From contig CAZGIM010000003.1 in NCBI GenBank assembly GCA_964525995.1, positions 1-64,000 on the forward strand: 64,000 bases of DNA. The letters run 5' to 3'. Source of the DNA: CAIVAT01 sp964525995 (lineage in GTDB: Bacteria > Bacteroidota > Bacteroidia > Bacteroidales > FEN-979). The notes under the pieces were generated by a model. It worked only from the letters and a program-made list of their open reading frames with translations. It had not been told where the DNA came from and did not search any database. Below are positions 33,569 through 42,935 of the stretch, one piece after another (position 1 is the stretch's first letter; each line of letters begins with the position of its first letter). Made by a program: the position numbers and the translations under genes.

Positions 33569-34564
33569 ATGAAGAAATTTTTAGCCATAGGCAATGCCCT
33601 TGTTGATATTATGATCACCCTGAAGGATGACCAGATTCTGGAAACACTCGATCTTCCCAAAGGAAGTATGCAACTGGTTAATCGTGAAAGAAGCGCAAGG
33701 GTGCTCGCTGCGTTAAAGGATCATACGACAAGTCATTCTGCAGGTGGGTCGGCGGCCAATACCATTCATGGGCTGGCAATGCTGGGTGCCACAGCCGGAT
33801 ATATCGGGGTTGTGGGAACAGATGAACTGGGCGGTTTTTTTGTCAGGGATCTGATCCGTGCCGGCGTGGATCCGAGGATGATCCACAGTGAAAATGAGAC
33901 GGGCAGGGCAGTGGCTCTGGTTTCATCAGATTCGGAAAGGACCTTTGCCACTTTTTTAGGTGCGGCCGTCGAGTTGTCGGCTTCCCATCTCCATCCTGAA
34001 ATGTTCAAAGGGTATGATTACTTTCACATCGAAGGTTACCTGGTGCAGAACCATGACCTGATTCGCAGGGCACTTGAACTTGCCAAGGCCGAGGGATTAG
34101 TTATCTCGCTTGACCTGGCAAGCTATAATGTTGTGGAAGCCAACCTTGAATTCCTCAGGCAGGTTATCGCTGAATTCGTGGATATCTTGTTTGCCAATGA
34201 AGAAGAAGCCCGTGCGTTCACCGGACTGGATCCGGTAGATGCACTAAACCGGATTTCGGAACTGGTGGATATTGCGATTGTAAAAACCGGAAGCAAAGGC
34301 TCTTTGATAAAGACTTCTGCAGATACCTTCGAAATCGGTGTTATTCCCGTAAATCCAATTGATACAACCGGGGCCGGTGATTTATATGCGGCCGGATTTT
34401 TGTATGGTCACTCACGAAATTTTTCGCTTCGACAATGCGGCGAATTAGGCGCCTTGTTAGCCGGTAACATCATTGAGCATCTTGGGGCAAAGATGCCTGC
34501 TCCGGCATGGGATTCCATCAGAGAGCGGATTAATGGAACGGCTGGCAGGGATCAGCTGCTTTGA
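33569..34564 (+). CDS. PfkB-family kinase (adenosine kinase-like)
   Basis: The 331-residue protein has the ribokinase/PfkB pattern: GNALVDIM, the substrate-site GGSAANTIHGLAMLG, GVVGTDELG and the C-terminal catalytic DTTGAGDLYAAGFLYG. The aspartate of DTTGAGD is the general base. The opening KKFLAIGNALVDIMITL is common in Bacteroidota proteins annotated as adenosine kinase, but sugar or nucleoside specificity is not readable from motifs. It is monocistronic, with its own promoter. Confidence 0.87.
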   Translation: MKKFLAIGNALVDIMITLKDDQILETLDLPKGSMQLVNRERSARVLAALKDHTTSHSAGGSAANTIHGLAMLGATAGYIGVVGTDELGGFFVRDLIRAGVDPRMIHSENETGRAVALVSSDSERTFATFLGAAVELSASHLHPEMFKGYDYFHIEGYLVQNHDLIRRALELAKAEGLVISLDLASYNVVEANLEFLRQVIAEFVDILFANEEEARAFTGLDPVDALNRISELVDIAIVKTGSKGSLIKTSADTFEIGVIPVNPIDTTGAGDLYAAGFLYGHSRNFSLRQCGELGALLAGNIIEHLGAKMPAPAWDSIRERINGTAGRDQLL

Positions 34565-34638
34565 TCCTATCCCGGTGGATATATTCCTAAGAAATTGATA
34601 CTGAATATTTAATTTCGATATTCTATTTGCCGGCCTCC

Positions 34639-34670
34639 TTTGGTTTATTTCATATTTTTTCCTAATTTTG
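34639..34670 (+). promoter_or_regulatory. EF-G2 gene promoter (TTTG, 20 bp, TAATTTTG)
   Basis: TTTG at 34639-34642 and TAATTTTG at 34663-34670 are separated by 20 bp. The predicted start near 34677 leaves a roughly 50-base leader before ATG 34727, longer than most in this window and room for post-transcriptional control. Confidence 0.65.
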
Positions 34671-34726
34671 CTGCCCTTTCAGAAAGATAATAATTTTCAA
34701 TAACTTACTATCATTATTCAGTTGTC

Positions 34727-36862
34727 ATGAAGGTATATCAAACCAATGAAATCCGCAATGTTGCCCTCATCGGAGGTGCCAAAACAGGGAAAACAACGCT
34801 GGCCGAAGCCATGGTATTCGAAGGAGGAGTAATCAATCGCCGCGGTACGGTAGAAGACAAAAACACCATTTCAGACTATCGCCCGATCGAGCTGGAGCGA
34901 CAAAACTCGGTTTCTGCTTCCGTGCTATATACGCTTTATGATAATAAAAAAATCAATATAATCGACACTCCTGGCTTCGATGATTTCTGCGGCGAGGTGA
35001 TTTCTGCCCTCCGGGTTGCCGATACCGCCATCATGGTGGTTAACGGTCAGAATGGTGTGGAAGTGGGAACGGAGATCACCTGGCGGTATTCGACGCGTGC
35101 CAGTATCCCTGTGATCTTTGCCATTAACCATCTCGATCAGGAGCATGCTAATTTTGAGGAAACACTCCGTCAGATGAAAGCCCAATTTGGGAAAAATGTT
35201 ACCCTTCTGCAATATCCTGTCAATGCCGGATCAGGCTTTAATACTATCATCGACCTTTTGAAAATGAAACAGATAAAATTTTCATCGGGTGGCGGAAAGC
35301 CTGAATACAGCGATATTCCTGCCGGTGAAAAAGATAAAGCAGAGGAGATGTACATGGCCCTTATGGAAGAACTTGCCTCCAAAGATGAAGCGATGATGGA
35401 AATTTTCTTTGATAAAGGCGAACTTTCAGAAGATCAAATGTTGCAAGCACTAAAGACCGGTCTGATCAACCGGACCATTTTCCCGGTAATGTGTGTCTGT
35501 GCCCGGCAGAATATGGGTGTGGCCCGTTTGCTTGAGTTCATTGCCGGTTCTGTGCCTGCCCCCGACGAAATGCCGGGAATCAAAACCAAGGAAGGTAAAG
35601 TATTAAAATGCAAAAGTACAGACCCCACCTCTGCTTTGATCTTTAAAACATCGCTTGAGCAGCATCTTGGCGAGATCTCCTATTTTAAGGTCATGGCAGG
35701 GGAGATTACCGAGGCCATGGATATGATCAATCCCGTACGCCAATCGAAGGAACGTTTATCCCAGCTATTCGTCATCAATGGTAAAAACAGGGAAAAGGTC
35801 GAAAAAATGGTGGCCGGTGATCTTGGCGCCACGATCAAATTGAAAAACTGCTATACAAACAACACCCTGAATTCACCTAAAAATCCCGACGACATTATTG
35901 AACCGATCATCTATCCGGATCCGAAGTTCAGAACTGCCGTCAGGGCGAAAAGCACTTCTGATGATGAAAAGATCAGTAGTATCCTGAACGAACTTGCAAA
36001 AATGGATCCGACGCTGATCATGGGTTACTCCAGAGAGCTGAAACAGATGATCCTTCAGGGTCAGGGTGAGCTGCACCTGAATCTTGCAAAATGGCATGTT
36101 GAGACTATTGAGAAAATCCCCATCGAATTTTACGCTCCCCGTATTCCATACCGTGAAACCATTACCAAAGCGGCGAAAGCCATGTACCGTCACAAGAAAC
36201 AATCGGGAGGGTCGGGACAGTTCGGAGAGGTTCACATGATGATCCAACCTTATAAAGAGGGGATGACCGATCAAAACGAGTTTCCCATCCGTGGACGCGA
36301 CGTCATTGACCTTGAATGGGGAGGAAAACTACAAATGAACAACTGCATTGTCGGGGGGGCCATCGACGCCCGTTTTATGCCTGCCATTCTTAAAGGGGTC
36401 ATGGAAAAAATGGAAGAAGGTCCGCTTACCGGCTCCTATGCCCGCGATATCGTCTTCAACGTCTATGACGGCAAAATGCATCCTGTTGACTCCAATGAAA
36501 TCTCTTTCAAGCTTGCCGGACGGAATGCCTTTAAGGAGGCTTTCAAAAATGCAGGTCCAAAAATCCTCGAACCGATCTGTGATGTGGAAGTGATCGTTCC
36601 GGAAGAGAAAATGGGAGAAGTCATGACTGATTTGCAGGGCCGCCGGGCGGTGATCATGGGCATGGACAGTGAAGGCAATTATCAGAAAATCATTGCAAAA
36701 GTGCCGCTGGCGGAATTGAACCGGTACTCCACCGCGCTCAGTTCCATTACCAGTGGCCGTGCCACCTACAACATGAAATTTGCCGAGTATGCTCAGGTTC
36801 CGGGCGATATTCAGGATAAGCTCCTCAAAGCATACGAGGAACAAGAGAAAGAGGAAGAATAG
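34727..36862 (+). CDS. fusA2: EF-G2, elongation factor G paralog lacking catalytic His
   Basis: The 711-residue protein has all EF-G domains: the G domain, domain II, domains III-V with the QGQGELHLNLAKWHVE segment, and the domain IV loop. It departs from canonical EF-G in the G domain. The P-loop is GGAKTGKTT, switch I lacks RGITI, DTPGH is DTPGF (F84 in place of the catalytic His), and the guanine motif is NHLD (134-137) rather than NKxD. The opening MKVYQTNEIRN resembles the Bacteroides EF-G2, described as a translocase without GTPase activity that supports growth in the gut and in starvation. It ends with an acidic tail and is followed by a terminator. Confidence 0.88.
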   Translation: MKVYQTNEIRNVALIGGAKTGKTTLAEAMVFEGGVINRRGTVEDKNTISDYRPIELERQNSVSASVLYTLYDNKKINIIDTPGFDDFCGEVISALRVADTAIMVVNGQNGVEVGTEITWRYSTRASIPVIFAINHLDQEHANFEETLRQMKAQFGKNVTLLQYPVNAGSGFNTIIDLLKMKQIKFSSGGGKPEYSDIPAGEKDKAEEMYMALMEELASKDEAMMEIFFDKGELSEDQMLQALKTGLINRTIFPVMCVCARQNMGVARLLEFIAGSVPAPDEMPGIKTKEGKVLKCKSTDPTSALIFKTSLEQHLGEISYFKVMAGEITEAMDMINPVRQSKERLSQLFVINGKNREKVEKMVAGDLGATIKLKNCYTNNTLNSPKNPDDIIEPIIYPDPKFRTAVRAKSTSDDEKISSILNELAKMDPTLIMGYSRELKQMILQGQGELHLNLAKWHVETIEKIPIEFYAPRIPYRETITKAAKAMYRHKKQSGGSGQFGEVHMMIQPYKEGMTDQNEFPIRGRDVIDLEWGGKLQMNNCIVGGAIDARFMPAILKGVMEKMEEGPLTGSYARDIVFNVYDGKMHPVDSNEISFKLAGRNAFKEAFKNAGPKILEPICDVEVIVPEEKMGEVMTDLQGRRAVIMGMDSEGNYQKIIAKVPLAELNRYSTALSSITSGRATYNMKFAEYAQVPGDIQDKLLKAYEEQEKEEE

Positions 36863-36886
36863 AACATTTAGATTAATCTTTCATCA

Positions 36887-36911
36887 AACCCGGCCAATGC
36901 CGGGTTTTTTT
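36887..36911 (+). terminator. Rho-independent terminator after EF-G2
   Basis: AACCCGGC (36887-36894) pairs with GCCGGGTT (36899-36906) around a 4-base loop, followed by an unbroken T tract to 36911. It lies 24 bp past the EF-G2 stop and separates it from the MFS gene. Confidence 0.85.
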
Positions 36912-36949
36912 GGGATCAAATGGGTTGGTAAGCGTAAGAATGCCCGGGT

Positions 36950-38203
36950 ATGGATGAAGAATTAAACGGAAAACACGATGCCTATGCTGTGTTGAAGGTC
37001 CGTGATTTCAGACTTTTCCTTACCTTTCGCTTTTTCACAACCATCGCATTCCAGATGCAGAGCATCATCGTGGGGTGGCAGATGTACGAACTCACCCGCG
37101 ATCCACTGGCCCTTGGATTGATCGGCCTTGCTGAAGCGTTGCCAAATATATCTGTTGTTTTGTATGCCGGACATGCCGCCGACCGGTATAACCGGAAGAG
37201 GATCATCGTCTGGTTCACCTTGCTGTTTTTGACGGGAACAGCCCTGCTTTTTCTCTTTACCATCAGAAATCTGGGCATCCTTTCGGCTTTAGGCGTCTTG
37301 CCGATTTACGGAGTTGTCATGATATCAGGAATTTCCAGAGCTTTTTTGTATCCCTCCATCATTGCCATTATGTCGCAACTGGTGCCGAGATATCTTTATA
37401 CCAATGCATCCACCTGGAACAGTACTGCATGGCACATAGCCGCAATTACCGGTCCGGCTATCGGCGGACTGGTTTATGGCTTTTTCGGGGTCAGAAACGC
37501 CTATCTGACCGTCTTGTTTTTTTTACTTCTGGCTCTGCTACTGCTCAGTTTCGTGAAAAACCGTCCCGCCCCGCCCGTGAATGAAGAGGAAACCTTGCTG
37601 CAACGGTTGTCTTCCGGATTAAAATTCGTTTGCAGAAATCAGGTTTTATTGGGAGCCATGTCGCTCGATATGTTTGCCGTGTTGTTCGGAGGAGCAGTCG
37701 CTATGTTACCCGTCTTCGCTGCAGAAGTCCTCCTGGTGGGGCCTCAGGGTCTGGGATTCCTGCGTGCCGCCCCCATGGCAGGCGCCGTGATCATGTCGCT
37801 GTTTATTGCCCACCGGCCTCCAATGGCTCAGGCAGGTCGTTTTCTCATGATTGGTGTGACCGGGTTCGGAATCAGCATCATCGGCTTCGCACTTTCACAT
37901 AATTTTTATCTGTCGCTTGCCTTGCTGATGCTCAGCGGTATGTTCGACAATATCAGCGTGATTATCAGGGCCACAGCCATGCAACTGATTACGCCGGATG
38001 AAATGAGGGGGCGTGTGGCCTCCGTTAATGCAATTTTCATCGGATCATCCAACGAAATCGGATCCTTTGAATCAGGCGTCGCTGCAAAACTATTAGGGTT
38101 GATACCCTCGGTGATCTTTGGCGGCTGTATGACCCTGCTTACGGTCGGACTTATAGCCCGGTTTGCGCCCAGACTGAGAAAACTGAACCTGAACCGGATC
38201 TGA
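36950..38203 (+). CDS. Major facilitator superfamily transporter
   Basis: The 417-residue protein has about 12 hydrophobic helices and the MFS loop 2-3 motif GHAADRYNRKRIIV. The opening FRLFLTFRFFTTIAFQMQSIIVGWQMYELT and the C-half motif MRGRVASVNAIFIGSSNEIG place it with the EntS/MFS_3-like exporter group, often linked to siderophore or drug export. The substrate is unknown. It begins 38 bp after a strong terminator and appears monocistronic. Confidence 0.87.
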   Translation: MDEELNGKHDAYAVLKVRDFRLFLTFRFFTTIAFQMQSIIVGWQMYELTRDPLALGLIGLAEALPNISVVLYAGHAADRYNRKRIIVWFTLLFLTGTALLFLFTIRNLGILSALGVLPIYGVVMISGISRAFLYPSIIAIMSQLVPRYLYTNASTWNSTAWHIAAITGPAIGGLVYGFFGVRNAYLTVLFFLLLALLLLSFVKNRPAPPVNEEETLLQRLSSGLKFVCRNQVLLGAMSLDMFAVLFGGAVAMLPVFAAEVLLVGPQGLGFLRAAPMAGAVIMSLFIAHRPPMAQAGRFLMIGVTGFGISIIGFALSHNFYLSLALLMLSGMFDNISVIIRATAMQLITPDEMRGRVASVNAIFIGSSNEIGSFESGVAAKLLGLIPSVIFGGCMTLLTVGLIARFAPRLRKLNLNRI

Positions 38204-38307
38204 ACCGCTGATCGGATTTCAGACTGTAATCCATAAAAACACAGACTCAAAATCCATAATTTTAGTATAATTTTATCCATAATTTTAAAACCTAATTGAC
38301 AGCAGCG

Positions 38308-39504
38308 ATGTACGGTTCTTTTAAGCAACATTTACAGCATCAGATCGATGGTATAAGAAATGACCGACTCTATAAAAACGAAAGGATAATTACAACACCC
38401 CAGGGTGTCGAGATCATGACCAACGGGAAGAAAGTTCTGAATATGTGTGCCAACAATTATTTAGGACTGTCGAATGATCCCCGGGTGATGTCGGGCGCCA
38501 ATTATACCTTTTTCAAATATGGATTCGGATTATCATCGGTCAGGTTTATCTGTGGAACCCAGAAAGTTCACAAAGATCTGGAAGCCAAAATCAGTGAGTT
38601 TTTAGGGATGGAAGATACCATTCTTTACTCATCGGCATTTGATGCTAACGGGGGTGTTTTTGAACCCTTATTGGGAGAGCAGGATGCCATCATTTCAGAT
38701 GAGCTAAACCATGCCTCCATTATCGACGGCATCAGGTTGTGTAAAGCACAGCGTTTCCGGTACAAGAACAATAACATGGAGGATCTGGAAGAGGTATTGC
38801 AGGATGCCGGTGAAGCGCGATTTAAGCTGATTGTCACCGACGGAGTTTTTTCAATGGATGGAATTATTGCAAAGGTGGATCAGATATGTGATCTGGCGGA
38901 TAAATATAATGCACTGGTGATGGTTGATGATTCGCATGCCACGGGATTTGTTGGCAAGACCGGAAGGGGGACCATTGAACATTGTAATGTACAGGGGCGG
39001 GTCGATATCATCTCGACGACCTTCGGTAAAGCATTAGGAGGCGCATCGGGAGGATGTATTTCGGCCCGGAAAGAGATCGTGGAAATCCTTCGTCAGCGTT
39101 CTCGGCCGTACCTTTTCTCCAATACCTTGTCACCGGCCATAACCGGCGCCACCCTTGAGGTACTGAACATGTTGTCGGAGACAACCGAGTTGCGGGATAA
39201 ACTTTTCGAGAACACCCAATTGTTCCGGAAGGGAATGGAAGATGCAGGATTTAAGATCGTTCCGGGAATCCATCCGATCGTGCCGGTATGTTTCGGACAC
39301 CTTCCCAACGACGCAAAATTATCACAGGAGTTTGCCGACGCGTTGCTCGAAGAAGGTGTTTATGTGATTGGATTTTATTATCCTGTTGTGCCGAAAGGAA
39401 AATCCCGGATACGGGTACAGATCAGCGCCGCCCACACAATGGAAAATATCGGATTCGCATTGGATAAATTCAGGAAAGTGGGTAAAAAACTCGGAGCAAT
39501 TTGA
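38308..39504 (+). CDS. kbl: Glycine C-acetyltransferase (2-amino-3-ketobutyrate CoA ligase)
   Basis: The 398-residue PLP enzyme of the alpha-oxoamine synthase family has ANNYLGL, the substrate loops SSVRFICGTQ and DELNHASIIDGIRL, the cofactor-binding DDSH (207-210) and the Schiff-base lysine K241 in STTFGKALGG. RQRSRPYLFSN is typical of Kbl. It cleaves 2-amino-3-ketobutyrate with CoA to glycine and acetyl-CoA, the second step of threonine degradation. The first step is encoded by tdh at 55.6 kb. ATG 38308 is used; a TTG at 38296 is in frame. It shares the plus strand with the PLC-like gene 8 bp downstream. Confidence 0.93.
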   Translation: MYGSFKQHLQHQIDGIRNDRLYKNERIITTPQGVEIMTNGKKVLNMCANNYLGLSNDPRVMSGANYTFFKYGFGLSSVRFICGTQKVHKDLEAKISEFLGMEDTILYSSAFDANGGVFEPLLGEQDAIISDELNHASIIDGIRLCKAQRFRYKNNNMEDLEEVLQDAGEARFKLIVTDGVFSMDGIIAKVDQICDLADKYNALVMVDDSHATGFVGKTGRGTIEHCNVQGRVDIISTTFGKALGGASGGCISARKEIVEILRQRSRPYLFSNTLSPAITGATLEVLNMLSETTELRDKLFENTQLFRKGMEDAGFKIVPGIHPIVPVCFGHLPNDAKLSQEFADALLEEGVYVIGFYYPVVPKGKSRIRVQISAAHTMENIGFALDKFRKVGKKLGAI

Positions 39505-39512
39505 ACGTAATT

Positions 39513-41426
39513 ATGACCAGAAAAGTTCTTCTCTTCGTCCTGATCCTGATGGCTCGGGCTGTGCCGGCTTTTGCCTGGCTCTACCCCGAGCACCGGGAAA
39601 TAACCTGTAAGGCCATCGTGAAACTGGATCCTGGTCGCAGGCTCATGCTCGAACAGTTATGGAACTCAGCACGGAAAGGAAATGAGGCAAGACTTTCAGA
39701 CAATGTCATCACACCAGACCAACCTGGATCCCCGATTCTGCTTGATTATACTGCATGGCCAGCCATCGCCGGAGATCATTCAACTTCATCGGAGAATATG
39801 AGATACAACATCCTTCAAACGGAATGGATATTGAAAGTTGCCAGCATTGCGGCCCGGTTGCAACAAGGTCTGGATGAAGCGCGTAACCAGAGTGAACGGG
39901 TTAATAGCATGAGGGATTCGGATATCAAACTTCTCCGTGCCGATCCGGAGTATGTATCAAGAGCCGGAGGAAATAACGGCCATTTTTTATTGGCATTACC
40001 GGATGTGAATATTTCCGCTACGGATTATTTCACGAAATGCTTTAACGAAGGTTGCGAACTTAATACCATTGGCACATATACCTGGTTTCATATCAGCGCT
40101 TTGCGTAAAGTTGCCTGTCTGTATTCACAGCGCTTGACTCCCGAACAACAGACGGCTTACGCGCTTTCCGCCCTGGCCGATGAAGCATTTGCCATTCATT
40201 TTCTGGAAGACAGTTTTACATCGGGGCACATTGCTGGAATATGGGGCGATGCCTCTCAGCGTAAGGGGACCCATGACTATTACAATGAAAAAGGACTTGA
40301 AATTACAACCTGGCAAGGTGTCCGTATGGTGCTGATGGGTGATGCGTACATGCGTCCGGAAGATGCAGACCATGCAGCAGAGGCAGTGCTGAAAAGTCTC
40401 ACACAATTCCTTGATGCCGCGATGGGTAAGATGGATGGAACAATAGCTCCAGCGCCATGTTCATTCGCAGAACCTGATACTTTTAATGTAAGTAAGACGA
40501 AGTATATGCCCCCCCGGGAGGTTCAGGAAGGGGAACTGCAATCATGCCGGGAGACTCTTCTGTTGACCCCTATTCCCGGACTGGCAACGGGATGGGGTGA
40601 ACTTCCCAGGTTCCGGAGCGAACTGGGTCCATTTATCGGAATCGCCTCTGCAGTCAGGGGCGGATGGTACAATGGTGGATTTGCCGATTACCAAACGACT
40701 TCGGGGGTGGTGGCAGGGTTGGAACTTGCCTTGCGTCTTGGTCTCGGAATGGAAGGCGTGCTGAATGAATCGGGCGACGGCTTGGTATTTCTTGATTTGG
40801 GATGGCGTATCGATGGCGCCTCTTCAATGCGATTTGATGATGAACCTGCCATCAAGAATTTCGGTACGTTTTCGGCTGCCATTCCGAGTCGTGATGCCTA
40901 CTTTGTCAGATTGAGATTGCCGTTTTTCCTGATTCCCGGCGATATCCTTGTTGCCGGACCGATCCTGTACCTGACTTCCCCGAAGACATTCAACAAAATG
41001 GTTGTCGCGGCAGGAAACGGCGGCCTGATACCTTGGCAATCAGGGATTAGAACGCCCATTGGCAGATTTCAGTTCGTCATCGGCCGCGAAGTTGGTATTT
41101 GTATGTACGGAACCGGGAATGGACCGGATGCATTTTTGATGACCGTAGATCAGGACACTAAAGATCAGGCTGTTTTTTCACTCTACACAACACAGTTCGA
41201 TTTTCCGATTCTTGAATATCGTCCCATGCGTTCCTTTTCATCCGGGCAAAGCGCGAGTCTCGTATTTCAACTCTATGGTGGTTTTGATATTCCGGGGAAA
41301 AGAACCTCGGTTTATCCTTCCGATTATCCACTACCGGATGTGAAAACAACCTGGTTTGCCGGACTGCGAATGTCATTCGATTGGCGTTATTATTTTTCGG
41401 GGAGAAAAAAGAGTCGGATACAATAA
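39513..41426 (+). CDS. Secreted P1-nuclease/PLC-like enzyme with C-terminal barrel
   Basis: From ATG 39513 the 637-residue protein has a signal peptide ending A-F-A before W22. Cleavage there makes Trp the mature first residue. The order W1-x4-H6 then repeats the P1 nuclease zinc site, in which the N-terminal Trp amine is a ligand. Later come AGDHS (H89), H193, H229-x3-D233-x5-H239 and H254 followed by N258-E259, matching the rest of the trinuclear zinc site of P1 nuclease and phospholipase C. From about residue 355 the sequence is rich in alternating aromatic/Gly strands ending DWRYYFSGRKKSRIQ, like an outer-membrane beta-barrel. The substrate may be phospholipid or nucleic acid. It follows kbl by 8 bp. 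Confidence 0.65.
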   Translation: MTRKVLLFVLILMARAVPAFAWLYPEHREITCKAIVKLDPGRRLMLEQLWNSARKGNEARLSDNVITPDQPGSPILLDYTAWPAIAGDHSTSSENMRYNILQTEWILKVASIAARLQQGLDEARNQSERVNSMRDSDIKLLRADPEYVSRAGGNNGHFLLALPDVNISATDYFTKCFNEGCELNTIGTYTWFHISALRKVACLYSQRLTPEQQTAYALSALADEAFAIHFLEDSFTSGHIAGIWGDASQRKGTHDYYNEKGLEITTWQGVRMVLMGDAYMRPEDADHAAEAVLKSLTQFLDAAMGKMDGTIAPAPCSFAEPDTFNVSKTKYMPPREVQEGELQSCRETLLLTPIPGLATGWGELPRFRSELGPFIGIASAVRGGWYNGGFADYQTTSGVVAGLELALRLGLGMEGVLNESGDGLVFLDLGWRIDGASSMRFDDEPAIKNFGTFSAAIPSRDAYFVRLRLPFFLIPGDILVAGPILYLTSPKTFNKMVVAAGNGGLIPWQSGIRTPIGRFQFVIGREVGICMYGTGNGPDAFLMTVDQDTKDQAVFSLYTTQFDFPILEYRPMRSFSSGQSASLVFQLYGGFDIPGKRTSVYPSDYPLPDVKTTWFAGLRMSFDWRYYFSGRKKSRIQ

Positions 41427-41511
41427 CCTCCTTTTCTCACTGAAACTTACAGTCATCCTATTTCACCGGATTCAAACAACATGGATGAAGAAAATCTTTC
41501 AGGGGATTCAA

Positions 41512-41519
41512 TATCTTTG
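41512..41519 (+). promoter_or_regulatory. Promoter -7 element TATCTTTG
   Basis: TATCTTTG fits TAnnTTTG, 32 bp upstream of ATG 41552. The predicted start near 41526 gives a leader of about 26 bases. No -33 TTG was seen at the usual distance. Confidence 0.5.
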
Positions 41520-41551
41520 TTAAAAAAAGGTTATTCTAAGAAATTTCCCGG

Positions 41552-42289
41552 ATGGGTTCTGAAACAGAAGATATAGAACTGATTGAACGATATCTTGAAG
41601 GCAAACTGGACCATCAGGAACTTCGCGATTTTAATCGCAGATTAGATGAAGATCGTGAATTTGCACGAAAAGTAAGAATCCGGCAGACCTTCCCGACCCT
41701 GCTTACAGAACCGGCTGATGACAGATCTCTCACTCCGGATACGGAGGCCAACTCACAAGCGCCTGCTTCCGGCTCCAGAAGATTCTTCAAAATACTCTTA
41801 TCGGTAATTGGTGCACTCCTGGTAGTCGGTTTGATCGTAATCATATTTCTGTTTTCATCGAAAAGGATAAATAACAACGCTTCCGACACCCTGAATCAAC
41901 CCTGGAAAAAATCCGAGCCATCGCTGACTGGGACAGATAGCGTTGTGAAGAATCCCGCGTTTACAAAGCCATCCGATCCTGAACCCAGAACCATCGACAC
42001 TGTTAGACCAACCTTGCTGTATAGAACAAATGCCATCGAGTTGGTTGTACCCGAGCATGAACAGACCTTCAGCCGGAATGAAGCCATTTTATTTCAATGG
42101 GAGCAGGCAACGGATAGTTCGACTAACTTTTATATTGTCTCGGTTTCAGGAAAAAAAATCTATTATTGGAAAGGCATAAAACCGGGTATTCATGAATATC
42201 TTTTACCAGCGCGTACTTTTATCCCAGGCAGGTACGACTGGTTTGTTGGGACCCGAGCCAATAAAAGATCCTTCATAATCACCGATTAG
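41552..42289 (+). CDS. Anti-sigma-like single-pass membrane protein
   Basis: The 245-residue protein has a cytoplasmic N-terminus with the zinc-finger-less anti-sigma look (IELIERYLEGKLDHQELRDFNRRLDEDREFARKV). One membrane helix lies at about 80-102, followed by a Ser/Thr/Pro-rich linker and a periplasmic beta domain (about 165-245) containing WEQATDSSTNFYIVSV and PGRYDWFVG. The N-terminus resembles the ASD-like helices of FecR/RsiW-type proteins. No sigma factor gene is adjacent, so this is tentative. The C-terminal domain resembles fibronectin/Ig modules. Confidence 0.6.
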   Translation: MGSETEDIELIERYLEGKLDHQELRDFNRRLDEDREFARKVRIRQTFPTLLTEPADDRSLTPDTEANSQAPASGSRRFFKILLSVIGALLVVGLIVIIFLFSSKRINNNASDTLNQPWKKSEPSLTGTDSVVKNPAFTKPSDPEPRTIDTVRPTLLYRTNAIELVVPEHEQTFSRNEAILFQWEQATDSSTNFYIVSVSGKKIYYWKGIKPGIHEYLLPARTFIPGRYDWFVGTRANKRSFIITD

Positions 42290-42391
42290 AACAACGTGTT
42301 CCGGGATCGGCAGTAATCGGATGTCGACAGCATCAGTGCTGCATGGAATTCGGGTAATGGTTCCGAAAGAAATTGTACCTTGCATCCCCGT

Positions 42392-42787
42392 ATGATCGTT
42401 GGAATCGGCACCGATATTATCGAAGTGATCCGGATCGAGAAAGCGATAAGCCGCGACACCGGGTTTCGTGATAAAATATTCACTCCGGTTGAAATTGCTT
42501 ATTGCGAAGCGAAAAAAAATAAGTTTCAGCATTATGCTGCCCGATTTTCGGCCAAGGAGGCCTTTTTAAAAGCCATAGGCACCGGTTGGCGTTATGGCAT
42601 CCGGTTCGTCGATATCGGCATTTATCACGACGAGCTTGGAAAACCTCATATTGAAGTTACCGGAAAAGCAAAAGAATTGATCGACAGCTTGTCAGTTTCG
42701 AAAATCCATGTATCTTTATCCCATTTAAAGGAGATTGCTACCGCTGTCGTCATTCTTGAATGTGAAACTGCGAATACCAATGCATAA
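42392..42787 (+). CDS. acpS: Holo-[acyl-carrier-protein] synthase
   Basis: The 131-residue enzyme has the AcpS metal-site motifs GIGTDIIEV (with the catalytic-metal Asp) and FSAKEAFLKAIGTG. It transfers 4'-phosphopantetheine from CoA to the conserved serine of acyl carrier proteins. ATG 42392 is the natural start, since the upstream TTG frame adds only MHPR. Its position 148 bp before the ligase-ACP-synthase cluster is notable. Bacteria need AcpS for fatty acid synthesis in any case, so it may simply be the housekeeping copy. Confidence 0.9.
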   Translation: MIVGIGTDIIEVIRIEKAISRDTGFRDKIFTPVEIAYCEAKKNKFQHYAARFSAKEAFLKAIGTGWRYGIRFVDIGIYHDELGKPHIEVTGKAKELIDSLSVSKIHVSLSHLKEIATAVVILECETANTNA

Positions 42788-42863
42788 AGGAATATCCCTG
42801 GGCTACTGTGCTAACCACCATTCGTTTTTTAAAAATACCAATTTACCTGACAAAGCAATCAAT

Positions 42864-42903
42864 CCGTTTTCCCGTTTTCCTGTTTTCCCGTCTTCCCGTT
42901 TTC
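42864..42903 (+). repeat. Five tandem 8-bp units (CCGTTTTC) upstream of ligase
   Basis: Five contiguous 8-bp units read CCGTTTTC, CCGTTTTC, CTGTTTTC, CCGTCTTC and CCGTTTTC. The array sits 32 bp before ATG 42936 of the ligase gene and makes a strongly pyrimidine-rich strand. Copy-number change would alter promoter or leader spacing. No TAnnTTTG element was found between the array and the gene. Confidence 0.75.
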
Positions 42904-42935
42904 TCTTTATCCCATAACCAATAAAAATCATAGCT

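Noticed and set aside
36329..36844. 171-codon minus-strand frame within the EF-G2 gene
   Set aside because: It is antisense to a conserved coding region with no independent support.
42203..42532. Minus-strand frame between the anti-sigma-like gene and acpS
   Set aside because: It overlaps both genes antisense and has no recognisable motif.
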